Shown: positions 1-9,243 of the stretch, one piece after another | How positions within the stretch are numbered: position 1 is the first letter of the stretch | Layout: the number at the start of each line of letters is the position of its first letter | NCBI GenBank assembly: GCA_945860205.1 | Contig: CAMARK010000025.1 | Coordinates: 1-52,785, forward strand | Source of the DNA: Reyranella massiliensis 521 | GTDB lineage: Bacteria > Pseudomonadota > Alphaproteobacteria > Reyranellales > Reyranellaceae | DNA length: 52,785 nt | Reading direction: 5' to 3' | The notes under the pieces: generated by a model | The model's database searches: none | Told to the model about the DNA's origin: nothing | What the model saw: only the letters and a program-made list of their open reading frames with translations | Translations under genes and position numbers: made by a program

Positions 1-58
1 GGACCTTCTTGCCCTTGATCAGGTTCACGTCGGCGTCACGATCGTAATAGACACGCAT
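1..58 (-). CDS. ilvC: Ketol-acid reductoisomerase, N-terminal fragment (runs off the window)
   Basis: Only the first 19 codons are inside the window. They read MRVYYDRDADVNLIKGKKV, the usual beginning of IlvC just before its Rossmann glycine motif. The family enzyme converts acetolactate or acetohydroxybutyrate to the dihydroxy acid with NADPH, the step after IlvB/IlvN, which lie at 1332-3610 on the same strand. An in-frame ATG at 67 also exists, but an AGGAGG sits about 10 bases before the ATG at 58 and only one base before the upstream one, so 58 is preferred. The lipoprotein gene at 146 is divergent, so ilvC has its own upstream region here. Confidence 0.88.
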   Translation of the reverse strand, partial: MRVYYDRDADVNLIKGKKV

Positions 59-145
59 TGGGGCCATTCCTCCTGGCAGTGTTTGCTCTGTCATGCGACG
101 GGGCTTACTAGACAACCAGACCCGCAAAGGCCAGCCTCGAATCCC

Positions 146-712
146 ATGTTCAAGTCCGTATCAGCTCTGCGCTTTCCCCTCCTGTTGCTCCTCGCCGCCC
201 CCTTCCTGGGAGGCTGCGGCGACCGCTATTCGACCCTGCCGGTGCCCGGCGTCCCGGCAGCGGAGATGCCGGTGCTTGACCAGTCGATCACCAGCTCCAG
301 CCCCGAGCAGGCTCAAAGGGGCATGGGCAACCACACCTGGTTCTGGACCCGCGGCGGTGGCCCGGCGCAGATCCACTATTCTACAGCTGACGGGAGGGAT
401 TTCGTCTGGCTGGTGGGCGAACGGCGGATCCTGGCCGGCCAGTGGCGTGTGGAGAGCAACACCAGCGCCAACGGCCAGGTGATGACCCAGATCTGCCTGC
501 GCTACCCCGGCGTGCGCCGCCAGGACCTGAGCGACAGCTGGCTCTGCCGGCCGGCGGGCACGATGTTCATGGAGATGCAGGAGCGCGAGGCGGGCGATCC
601 GTTGCGCTTCTCAGGCCGCACCCAGGCGAAGTTCGTGCTGGCCACGACTCCGGCCAGCCTGGCCGAGGTCGAGGGCCGCGTTGCCGCGACGCCCGAAAAC
701 ACCGGCTACTAG
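146..712 (+). CDS. Putative outer-envelope lipoprotein of unknown function
   Basis: The 188-residue protein starts MFKSVSALRF, continues with a hydrophobic stretch and reaches FLGGC, a lipobox with the lipidated cysteine near residue 24. The open frame extends further upstream, but the ATG at 146 puts the signal peptide at the N terminus and is therefore chosen. The mature part has no family I recognise. It contains several Trp residues (HTWFWTRGGG, DFVWLVGERR) and two conserved-looking Cys residues (QICLRY, WLCRPAG) that could pair in the periplasm. It lies divergent to ilvC and convergent to the LysE-type gene, whose stop codon overlaps its own stop at 709-712. Role unknown. Confidence 0.7.
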   Translation: MFKSVSALRFPLLLLLAAPFLGGCGDRYSTLPVPGVPAAEMPVLDQSITSSSPEQAQRGMGNHTWFWTRGGGPAQIHYSTADGRDFVWLVGERRILAGQWRVESNTSANGQVMTQICLRYPGVRRQDLSDSWLCRPAGTMFMEMQEREAGDPLRFSGRTQAKFVLATTPASLAEVEGRVAATPENTGY

Positions 713-1332
713 ACCTCGGTCGCCAGCAACCGCACGCCGAGCAGGCCGAGCACGACGCCCATCAGCCGGTCGAGCCAAAGTTTGGTCCGTCGGTAGAAGG
801 CGCGGGCGGCGCCGCCCGAGAACAGAAGCGCCAGCAGCGCGAACCAGGTGAACTCGTTGATGGCAACGATCGCCAGCACCGTCGCATCCATCCAGGCGGG
901 CGGCTGGGCGGGCAGCAGCGAGATGAAGATGCTGCCCATGAAGACCATGACCTTGGGATTGCTGAGCTGCAGCAGCAGCGCCTTCAGGAAGCCCTGCCAG
1001 GCGCCCGCGCGCACCATCGACGCATCGGCCTCGGGCAGCGGCGCGCCGGCATGGCGGATCAGCATGTAGGCGAGATAGAGCAGGTAGAGCGCGCCGGCGA
1101 TGCGGAACGCCACGTAGAGCCCGTCGAAGCGCGCGAACAGCACTTGCAGGCCGTAAAGTGCCGCCGCTGCCCATACCAGCGCGCCCAGCATCATGGCGAA
1201 AGCGGCCAGCAGGCCGGCGCGGCGGCCGGACACGGCGGCGGTCTGGATGACGAGCACCGTCGACGGCCCGGGGCTGGCGACGGCCAGCAGATGCACCACC
1301 GCGAGGCCGGCCAGCGCGATGGCGTAGTCCAT
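709..1332 (-). CDS. LysE/RhtB family amino-acid exporter
   Basis: The 207-residue hydrophobic protein begins MDYAIALAGL and carries the family signature SPGPS at residues 20-24, then GRRAGLLAAFAMMLGALVW, with about six membrane segments. Family members export amino acids such as lysine, threonine or homoserine. The start codon overlaps the ilvN stop as TAATG (1330-1334), so translation is probably coupled to ilvN and the gene is cotranscribed with ilvB-ilvN. Its position suggests, but does not prove, that branched-chain amino acids or their precursors are the substrate. The stop overlaps that of the convergent lipoprotein gene. Confidence 0.85.
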   Translation of the reverse strand: MDYAIALAGLAVVHLLAVASPGPSTVLVIQTAAVSGRRAGLLAAFAMMLGALVWAAAALYGLQVLFARFDGLYVAFRIAGALYLLYLAYMLIRHAGAPLPEADASMVRAGAWQGFLKALLLQLSNPKVMVFMGSIFISLLPAQPPAWMDATVLAIVAINEFTWFALLALLFSGGAARAFYRRTKLWLDRLMGVVLGLLGVRLLATEV

Positions 1333-1840
1333 TACAGCGGCTCGCCGCCGCGCGACATGGCGACAATGCCGGTGCGGCCGACATCGACCACGCCCAGATC
1401 GCCCATCAGGCCGATGAAGGTCTGGACCTTGTCGGAATTGCCGGTGACCTCGAAGACGAACGAATCGGTCTTGGCGTCGATCACCTTGGCGCGGAACACA
1501 TCGGCCAGGCGCAACGCCTCGTCCCGTTTCTCGCCGGTGCCCTTGACCTTGACCAGCGCCAGCTCGCGCTCGATGTGCGGGCCTTCGACCGTGAGGTCGC
1601 GCACGCGATAGACCGGCACCAGGCGGTCGAGCTGCGCCTTGATCTGCTCGATGATCATCGGCGTGCCCTTGGTGACGATGGTGATGCGAGACAGGCTCTG
1701 CTTGGCGTCGGTCTCGGCCACGGTCAGGCTCTCGATGTTGTAGCCGCGGCCGGAGAAGAGACCGACCACGCGCGCGAGAATGCCGGGCTCGTTGGCGACG
1801 AGGACGGAAATGGTGTGGCTTTGAATCTCCGCGGGCGCGC

Positions 1841-1844
<4 letters not shown>
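1332..1844 (-). CDS. ilvN: Acetolactate synthase small (regulatory) subunit
   Basis: The 170-residue protein has an N-terminal ACT domain (HTISVLVANEPGILARVVGLFSGRGYNIESL, residues about 10-40) followed by the C-terminal domain typical of IlvN/IlvH. In this family the small subunit stimulates the catalytic subunit and carries valine feedback inhibition. It starts with GTG inside a GTGA overlap with the ilvB stop, so the two are translated together. The gene order ilvB-ilvN is the common one; the unusual neighbour is the LysE-type exporter that follows with a one-base overlap. Confidence 0.95.
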
Positions 1845-3610
<1,766 letters not shown>

Positions 3611-3633
3611 CACACGCTCTCCTCTGACAAATG

Positions 3634-3657
3634 CGCCGCAAAACGGGTTTTGCGGCG
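3634..3657. promoter_or_regulatory. Perfect dyad at the presumed ilvB transcription start
   Basis: CGCCGCAAAAC at 3634-3644 and GTTTTGCGGCG at 3647-3657 are exact inverse complements separated by two bases. The presumed -10 box ends at 3664, so the first transcribed base would fall at about 3657, the edge of the dyad. It could be an operator, or a hairpin at the very 5' end of the ilvB mRNA. No T-run follows on the ilvB strand, so it does not look like a terminator of miaA. No leader peptide rich in Ile, Val or Leu codons is visible. Confidence 0.6.
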
Positions 3658-3663
3658 GCGCGG

Positions 3664-3692
3664 AACATAGAGGGCAGGTTCCGGAGGGTCAA
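3664..3692 (-). promoter_or_regulatory. Sigma70-type promoter of ilvB-ilvN-lysE
   Basis: Read on the minus strand there is TTGACC (3687-3692), a 17-base spacer, and TATGTT (3664-3669). It lies between the end of miaA at 3719 and the ilvB start at 3610, correctly placed to drive ilvBN. Assigned by similarity to the consensus only. Confidence 0.6.
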
Positions 3693-3718
3693 CCCAAAAA
3701 CGAACGAAACGTAAAGTT

Positions 3719-4657
3719 TCAGACCTCCGTTTTGGTCAAATATTGCGCGGCCAGCGCCAAGGTTTCGGCAGATTGAGGGTCGACCACAAGATCTGGTGTC
3801 ATCTGATGCCGGAACCACGTCATCTGGCGTTTGGCATACTGCCTTATGTGGTCGATGGCGATCTGGCGCGCCTTTTCGAGCGGCAGCTCGCCCTGGAAAT
3901 GGCGGAAGAGCTCAGGCGCGCCGTGCGCCTTCAGGCCGGGCCAGCGCGGATCGGACGAGCGATCGAACACCTGGCGCACTTCAGCCAGTACGCCCTCTCC
4001 CAGCATGATGTCGAAGCGGCTCTCGATCCGGCCACGCAGCCAGCCGCGTTCGGGCACCAGCAGGATCGTGGCGAAGCGCCATGGTGCCGGCGCGCCGGGA
4101 TCGGCCTGCCAGTCGCTCAGCGGCCGGCCGGTCGCGACCGCCACTTCCCAGGCGCGGACATGGCGCTGGCGATCGCCGGACTTCAGCCTGCGGACGATGG
4201 CCGGGTCTTTTTCAGCGAGGCGCGCGCGGAAAGCGTCAGGCCCGAGCGCCTGCCAGTCGGCATTGGCCTGCTCGCGGACTTCCGGGGCCGCGTTGGGAAT
4301 GGCGGCGATGCCCTGCATCAGGGTCCGCAGATAGAGGCCTGAGCCGCCGCACAGGATCGGCGTGCGGCCCGCGGCCAGGCAGCGCGCGATCTCGGCCGAC
4401 GCGAGCGTGCGCCAGCGCGCCGCCGACAGGGTCTCGCTGAGCGGCAGCACGCCATAGAGGACGTGCGGCACGCGCGCGCGCTCCGGAGCGGTCGGCTGGG
4501 CGGTCAGGATCGGAAAGGCATCGTAGGTCTGCATGGCATCGGCGTTGATCACCGTGCCGGCCCCTTTGCCTTGGCACTGCTCGGCCAGTGCAAGCGCCAG
4601 CGCCGACTTGCCGCTCGCGGTCGGTCCGGTGACGACGATGACGCGCCCTTCAGCCAT
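3719..4657 (-). CDS. miaA: tRNA dimethylallyltransferase
   Basis: The 312-residue protein has the P-loop GPTASGKS at residues 11-18, the substrate-binding NADAMQTY segment and ILCGGSGLYLRTLMQG, all hallmarks of MiaA. It transfers a dimethylallyl group to A37 of tRNAs that read codons starting with U. The length matches the family. It is divergent from serB, with about 56 bases between start codons, and lies upstream of ilvB on the same strand. A separate promoter for ilvB follows, so cotranscription with ilvBN is possible but not required. Confidence 0.95.
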   Translation of the reverse strand: MAEGRVIVVTGPTASGKSALALALAEQCQGKGAGTVINADAMQTYDAFPILTAQPTAPERARVPHVLYGVLPLSETLSAARWRTLASAEIARCLAAGRTPILCGGSGLYLRTLMQGIAAIPNAAPEVREQANADWQALGPDAFRARLAEKDPAIVRRLKSGDRQRHVRAWEVAVATGRPLSDWQADPGAPAPWRFATILLVPERGWLRGRIESRFDIMLGEGVLAEVRQVFDRSSDPRWPGLKAHGAPELFRHFQGELPLEKARQIAIDHIRQYAKRQMTWFRHQMTPDLVVDPQSAETLALAAQYLTKTEV

Positions 4658-4683
4658 GGCGGGCGAAAAGACACCGCTTGGCC

Positions 4684-4700
4684 GCCGATTGCAAATCGGC
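4684..4700. promoter_or_regulatory. Small dyad between divergent miaA and serB
   Basis: GCCGATT (4684-4690) and AATCGGC (4694-4700) are exact inverse complements with a GCA loop. The dyad lies in the 56-base region between the start of miaA and the chosen start of serB. It may be an operator or a 5'-UTR hairpin. Nothing else supports either role. Confidence 0.3.
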
Positions 4701-4713
4701 CATTAGAACGGCC

Positions 4714-5604
4714 GTGAATAACGTCTTCGTCCTCATCGCCAATCCCGCCCAGCCGATCCTCGATGCCGCCGCCGTGCAGAATGCGCGCGAACAGCTGGAG
4801 GCCGCGGGCGCCGCGGTGGGTCCCGTCGACTGGTTGGCGCCGGGCATCGCCTGCGACCTGCCGTTCGAGCCCACCGAAGGCACGACCCCGACCGTGAGCC
4901 TGCCCGGCGTCGACGCCGTGGCGCTTTCCGCCGAAGGCCGCCGCAAGCGGCTTCTGGTCGCCGACATGGAATCGACCATCATCGAGAACGAGATGCTGGA
5001 CGAGCTGGCCGAATTCCTGGGCCTGCGCGAGCGGATCGCCGGCATCACCGCGCGCGCCATGAACGGTGAGATCGACTTCGCCGGTGCGCTGATCGAACGG
5101 GTGGGACTGCTGAAGGGCCTGCCGGTGGCCAGGCTCGACGAGGCGGCCGAGCAGATTCGCCCCATGGCGGGTGCCGCGACGCTGATCGCCACCACGCACA
5201 AGTTCGGCGGCTACTGCGCTCTGGTCTCGGGCGGCTTCACCTATTTCACCCGCCTGGTGCATGAGCGCATGGGCTTCGACTTCGACGCGGCCAACACACT
5301 CGACCATGACGGCCGCACGCTGACCGGCACGGTGCAGCGGCCGATCCTCGGCAAGGAAGCCAAGCTCGCCACGCTCGAGCGGCTGTGCGCCCAGCGCGGC
5401 CTCGAAATTGCCCAGTCGCTGGCCGTCGGCGACGGCGCCAACGACCTGCCGATGCTGCAGGCCGCGGGCCTCGGCGTCGCCTTCCGCGCCAAGCCCACGG
5501 TCGCGGCCCAGGTCGCGGCGCGCATCGACAACGGCGATCTCACCGCGCTGCTCTATTTGCAGGGCTATCGCCGGCGCGACTTCGTCGAGAGGAAAGACTC
5601 ATGA
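4714..5604 (+). CDS. serB: Phosphoserine phosphatase
   Basis: The 296-residue HAD-family protein has the nucleophile motif as DMEST at residues 84-88, then EMLDELAEF, ARAMNGEIDF, the SGGFTYF motif, and GDGANDLPML near the C terminus. It hydrolyses O-phosphoserine to serine, the last step of serine synthesis. The N-terminal ~75 residues correspond to the small regulatory-type domain of longer SerB proteins. GTG at 4714 is chosen because homology-like sequence (NNVFVLIANP) begins there; an upstream TTG at 4678 is possible. The second acid of the HAD motif is Glu rather than the usual Asp. It overlaps the next gene by four bases (ATGA). Confidence 0.9.
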   Translation: MNNVFVLIANPAQPILDAAAVQNAREQLEAAGAAVGPVDWLAPGIACDLPFEPTEGTTPTVSLPGVDAVALSAEGRRKRLLVADMESTIIENEMLDELAEFLGLRERIAGITARAMNGEIDFAGALIERVGLLKGLPVARLDEAAEQIRPMAGAATLIATTHKFGGYCALVSGGFTYFTRLVHERMGFDFDAANTLDHDGRTLTGTVQRPILGKEAKLATLERLCAQRGLEIAQSLAVGDGANDLPMLQAAGLGVAFRAKPTVAAQVAARIDNGDLTALLYLQGYRRRDFVERKDS

Positions 5605-6605
5605 CCGAAGCCACCCAGATCGTGCTCGCCAAGCGTCCGGCGGGCGACGTCACCGCCGATTGCTTCCGCCAGGAACAGGTCACCCTGCCGGCGCTGGCCG
5701 ACGGCCAGGTGCTGATCCGCTCCCGCTTCCTGTCCCTCGACCCCTACATGCGCCCGCGCATGACCGAGCTGCGCTCCTACACGCCGCCCTTCGAGCTCGA
5801 CAAGCCGCTGACCGGCGGCTCGGTGGGCGAGGTGGTCGAGTCGAAGAACCCGCGCTTCGCGAAGGGCGACACGGTGATGGGCATGCTGAACTGGGCGAGC
5901 CACACGCTCCACGACGGCAAGGGCCTGCGCAAGATCGATCCCGTAGTCGCGCCGCTTTCCGCCCATCTCGGCGTGCTGGGCATGCCCGCCTTCACCGCCT
6001 GGTACGGCATCACCCAAATCTGCAAACCGAAGGCGGGCGAGACGGCGTTCGTCTCGGCCGCGACCGGCGCCGTCGGCCAGGTGGCGGGCCAGCTCGCCAA
6101 GCTCGCCGGCGCCCGCGTCGTGGGCTGCGCCGGCGACGAGGAGAAATGCCAGTGGGCGGTGCGCGAGGCGGGCTACGACGCCTGCTTCAACCACAAGACC
6201 GAGCGCGACTATGGCGCGGTGCTCGACAAGCTCTGCCCGCAGGGCATCGATTCGGATTTCGAGAATGTCGGTGGCAAGATCTTCCACGCCGTGTTCGCCC
6301 GGCTCAACAATTTCGGCCGCCTCGCCTTCTGCGGCGCCATCTCCGAATACCAGGACGCCGATCCGATCGCCGGCCCGCCCAAGATGTTCACCATCGTGCA
6401 GCGCCGCCTCACCATCCAGGGCTTCATCGTCTCCGACCATGCCGCCCTCATGGGCGACTTTGTGGCAGAAGTCGGTGGTCTCCTGAAAGCAGGCAAGCTC
6501 AAGAGCCGCGAGACCGTGGTCGACGGCTTGGCCCAGGCCCCGCAGGCCTTCATGGGCCTGCTCAAGGGCGAGAACTTCGGGAAGCTGGTGGTGAACGTGG
6601 CATAG
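5601..6605 (+). CDS. NADP-dependent zinc-free oxidoreductase (CurA/LTB4 dehydrogenase type MDR)
   Basis: The 334-residue protein is a medium-chain dehydrogenase/reductase lacking zinc-ligand motifs. LDPYMRPRM near the N terminus and the cofactor loop VSAATGAVGQVAGQLAKLAGARVVG are typical of the curcumin reductase and prostaglandin reductase branch, which reduces activated carbon-carbon double bonds with NADPH. It starts inside the serB stop (ATGA), so it is probably cotranslated with serB, though no metabolic link is evident. A perfect stem-loop covers its stop codon. The physiological substrate is unknown. Confidence 0.9.
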   Translation: MTEATQIVLAKRPAGDVTADCFRQEQVTLPALADGQVLIRSRFLSLDPYMRPRMTELRSYTPPFELDKPLTGGSVGEVVESKNPRFAKGDTVMGMLNWASHTLHDGKGLRKIDPVVAPLSAHLGVLGMPAFTAWYGITQICKPKAGETAFVSAATGAVGQVAGQLAKLAGARVVGCAGDEEKCQWAVREAGYDACFNHKTERDYGAVLDKLCPQGIDSDFENVGGKIFHAVFARLNNFGRLAFCGAISEYQDADPIAGPPKMFTIVQRRLTIQGFIVSDHAALMGDFVAEVGGLLKAGKLKSRETVVDGLAQAPQAFMGLLKGENFGKLVVNVA

Positions 6606-6622
6606 CGCCGAGGCGCTATGCC
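6599..6622. terminator. Stem-loop between convergent oxidoreductase and degP genes
   Basis: GGCATAGCGC (6599-6608) pairs perfectly with GCGCTATGCC (6613-6622) around a CGAG loop. It spans the stop codon of the upstream gene and ends seven bases before the degP stop. No long T-run is present on either strand, so it is a weak or protein-assisted terminator, or an mRNA 3'-end stabiliser, usable in both directions. Confidence 0.55.
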
Positions 6623-6628
6623 AGGTCC

Positions 6629-8125
6629 TTACTTCGTCAGTCTGAGTGCCGCGAAGCGCGGGTCGCCCTGGCGCTCGACGAACAGCAGCACCGACTTCTT
6701 CTTCTGCTGCTGCAGCTTGGCCACGATGTCGGTGATCTCGGCCGGCGTGGTGACCGGCTTCTGGTCGACCTCGAGGATGACGTCGCCCGGCTGGAGCTGC
6801 TTCTCGGCCGCCGGGCTGTTGGGCGCCACCTTGGTGACGATCACGCCCTTCACCTGGTCGGACAGTCCGTAGCGTTCGCGCAGCTGGTCGCTCACCTTCT
6901 GTAAGGTGAGACCGAGCTGCTCGATGGTCGAGGTCACGGGCTGGTCGGCCTCAGCCGGCTTCTTGGGCGTGCCTGTGGCCGAGGCAGTCTGCTTGTCCGC
7001 CTCTTCCTGCTCGCCGATACGGAGCTTCAGCGGCACTTCCTTGCCCTGGCGCCAGACCACGAGATCGATCGTGCTGCCGACCCGGGCGTTGGCGACCAGC
7101 CGCGGGAAGCGGCGCAGGTCGAGCACGTCCTGGCCCGAGAAGCTCACGATGATGTCGTTGCGCTTGAGGCCGGCCTTGGCCGCCGGGCCATCGGCCGCGA
7201 CATTGGCCACCAGCACGCCGCGGGCGCGATCGAGGCCGAAGCTGTCGGCAATGTCGTCGGTGACGCTCTGGTAGCTGACGCCGATCCAGCCGCGCTTGAC
7301 CCGGCCGAACTCGCGCAGCTGGTCGGCGACCTGCTTGACGAGGTTGGAGGGGATCGAGAAGGCAAGGCCGGCGTTGGTGCCGCTGGGCGAGTAGATCGCG
7401 GTATTGACGCCGATCACCTCGCCGTCGGTGTTGAACAGCGGACCGCCAGAGTTGCCCTTGTTGATGGCGGCGTCGGTCTGCAGGTAGTCGTCGAGCGAAT
7501 CGTTCAGCGACCGGCCGCGCGCCGAGATGATGCCGGCGGTCACCGAATGGCCCATGCCGAACGGGTTGCCGATCGCGATCACCCAGTCGCCGACCCGCGA
7601 CTTGTCGGAATCGCCCCACTTCACCGCCGGCAGCGGCTTCTTGTTGGGCGGCTCGACCTTGAGCAGGGCGACGTCGATGCGGCTGTCGGAGCCGATCAGC
7701 TTGGCCTTGAGCTGGGTGTCGTCACGGAAGACGACGGTGATGTCCTCGGCGCCCTGAATGACGTGGTTGTTGGTGATGATGTAGCCTTCGCCGTCGATCA
7801 CGAAGCCGGAGCCGAGCGACGTGCCGCGGCGCTTCTGCTCCTCGCCGCCGCGCTTGTCGAAGAACTCCTTGAACAGCTCCTCGAACGGCGAGCCGGGCGG
7901 CAGCTGCGGCATGTCGCGGAGCCTTGGCCCCTGCTGCGGCACATTCTGGGTGGTGGTGATGTTGACGACGGTCGGCATCAATTTGTCGACCAGATCGGCG
8001 AAGCTTTCGGTGGGCTCGCGCGACCAGGCAGGTGTCGCCACCGCCAGACCAAAAGCCGTTACTGCCGCGAGCGCGGCACCCTTCGAGAAGCTACGAGAAA
8101 AGCTATGAAAATCAGAGAGAATCAC
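6629..8125 (-). CDS. degP: Do/DegP family periplasmic serine protease
   Basis: The 498-residue protein has a signal peptide ending near residue 35 (ATPAWS), then a trypsin-like domain with H121 (NNHV), D151 (RIDVALL) and S226 (GNSGGP), followed by two PDZ domains. This is the layout of DegP/MucD, which degrades misfolded envelope proteins. The frame is open further upstream, but a GTG at 8125 preceded by GGAGG six bases away gives the best start, with the signal peptide at the N terminus. It lies downstream of hflK-hflC, but an intrinsic terminator at 8272-8312 separates them, so it probably also has its own promoter. A heat-shock promoter was sought but none was convincing. Confidence 0.93.
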   Translation of the reverse strand: MILSDFHSFSRSFSKGAALAAVTAFGLAVATPAWSREPTESFADLVDKLMPTVVNITTTQNVPQQGPRLRDMPQLPPGSPFEELFKEFFDKRGGEEQKRRGTSLGSGFVIDGEGYIITNNHVIQGAEDITVVFRDDTQLKAKLIGSDSRIDVALLKVEPPNKKPLPAVKWGDSDKSRVGDWVIAIGNPFGMGHSVTAGIISARGRSLNDSLDDYLQTDAAINKGNSGGPLFNTDGEVIGVNTAIYSPSGTNAGLAFSIPSNLVKQVADQLREFGRVKRGWIGVSYQSVTDDIADSFGLDRARGVLVANVAADGPAAKAGLKRNDIIVSFSGQDVLDLRRFPRLVANARVGSTIDLVVWRQGKEVPLKLRIGEQEEADKQTASATGTPKKPAEADQPVTSTIEQLGLTLQKVSDQLRERYGLSDQVKGVIVTKVAPNSPAAEKQLQPGDVILEVDQKPVTTPAEITDIVAKLQQQKKKSVLLFVERQGDPRFAALRLTK

Positions 8126-8271
8126 GTCCGACCTCCAGCGGCGCTCAGGGCCATACGGTCGGAACGAGCCGGCGCCGAGCGTTCGAGTCATCCCTACATG
8201 AGGGTCGATTGTGGCGCAATTGAAGAGGCTGTGATGTTGCCGATTGTTTCAGTATTTCAAGGCTTTTGCCC

Positions 8272-8312
8272 AAAAAGAACCGGCGGCGTTGCAGGACTGC
8301 AACAGCCGCCGG
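8272..8312 (-). terminator. Intrinsic terminator after hflC
   Basis: Read on the minus strand, an almost perfect hairpin (CCGGCGGC and GTTGCA at 8280-8293 pairing with 8298-8312, with one bulged base) is followed by TTCTTTTTGG. This is a textbook rho-independent terminator 43 bases past the hflC stop. The rest of the 230-base gap up to degP (8126-8271) holds the degP upstream region and no other gene. Confidence 0.8.
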
Positions 8313-8355
8313 TCGGTACGATTTTTGCCACGCCCCGCAGGGCGTTTCGCAGCCG

Positions 8356-9243
8356 CTACTTCTTGGGCATTGCCGGCCCGGCCGGGTCGTTGAAGTAGCG
8401 GAAGAAGTCGGTGTCGGGGCTCAGGATCATGGTCGAACCGCCCGATCCGAAGGAGTTCTTGTAAGCCTCCATGCGGCGGTAGAAACCGTAGAAATCCTTG
8501 TCCTTGTTGAACGCCTCGGCATAGATCCTGGTCGCCTCGGCGTCGGCCCCGCCCATCGTGACCTGGGCGGTCAGACCGGCGTCGGCCTTGAACACCGCGA
8601 CTTCGCGGTCGGCCGTGGCGGTGATGCGGGCCTTCTCCTCGTCGCCCTCGGCGCGGAGCTGGCCGGCCTCGCGCTCGCGGTCGGTCTTCATGCGGTTGAA
8701 GACCGACTGGGAGTTGGCCTGCGGCAGGTCGGCCCGCTTGATGCGGACATCGACCACCTCGACGCCCAGTTCCTTGGTCTTGGCGTTCACCCGCTTGGTG
8801 ATGTCGTCCATCAGGGTGGCGCGCTGGTCGGTCAGCACCGCATGCAGCGGCACCGAGCTCAGCACGCCCCGGATTTCCGAGTTGATCAGCGAATCGAGCA
8901 GACCCCGCAGGGCCGGCTCGCCGCCCGGGACGGTCGTGGCGAACAGCTTGGCCGCCACGATCTTGAAGCGGGCATAGGCGTCGACCACTAGGCGCTTCTG
9001 GTCGCCGGCGATGATCTCGAACTCCTCGGCTTCGTAGTCGAGCAGTCGGGCGTCGATCCGCTGGATGTCCTGGATCAAGGGCACCTTGGCGTAGAGCCCC
9101 GGCACGGTCTTGGGCTCGCCGACGATGGCACCGAACTGGCGCACCAGGACCTGCTTGGTCGGGTCGACGGTGTAGAGGGTCTGCGTGACCAGGAAGCCGA
9201 CGACGGCCAGCAGGACGATGATGATGATCGAACGGTTGCTCAT
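8356..9243 (-). CDS. hflC: HflC, SPFH-domain membrane protease modulator
   Basis: The 295-residue protein has one N-terminal membrane helix (IIIIVLLAVVGFLVTQTLY) followed by an SPFH/Band-7 domain with the conserved DARLLDYEAEEFEIIAGDQKR region. A coiled, charged segment (MKTDREREAGQLRAEGDEEKARI) follows. With HflK it forms a large periplasmic cage around FtsH in the inner membrane and modulates its proteolysis. It overlaps hflK by four bases (ATGA) and is followed by an intrinsic terminator. Confidence 0.95.
   Translation of the reverse strand: MSNRSIIIIVLLAVVGFLVTQTLYTVDPTKQVLVRQFGAIVGEPKTVPGLYAKVPLIQDIQRIDARLLDYEAEEFEIIAGDQKRLVVDAYARFKIVAAKLFATTVPGGEPALRGLLDSLINSEIRGVLSSVPLHAVLTDQRATLMDDITKRVNAKTKELGVEVVDVRIKRADLPQANSQSVFNRMKTDREREAGQLRAEGDEEKARITATADREVAVFKADAGLTAQVTMGGADAEATRIYAEAFNKDKDFYGFYRRMEAYKNSFGSGGSTMILSPDTDFFRYFNDPAGPAMPKK

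Noticed and set aside
4678-4713. Anticodon-arm-like sequence (GATTGCAAATC) suggesting a tRNA fragment
   Set aside because: No acceptor stem, D-arm or T-arm can be built around it; it is a simple 7-bp dyad.
8126-8271. Possible heat-shock promoter before degP (CTTGAAA and CCCTCATGTA on the minus strand)
   Set aside because: The two elements are about 60 bases apart, too far for a sigma32-type promoter, and no better-spaced pair was found.
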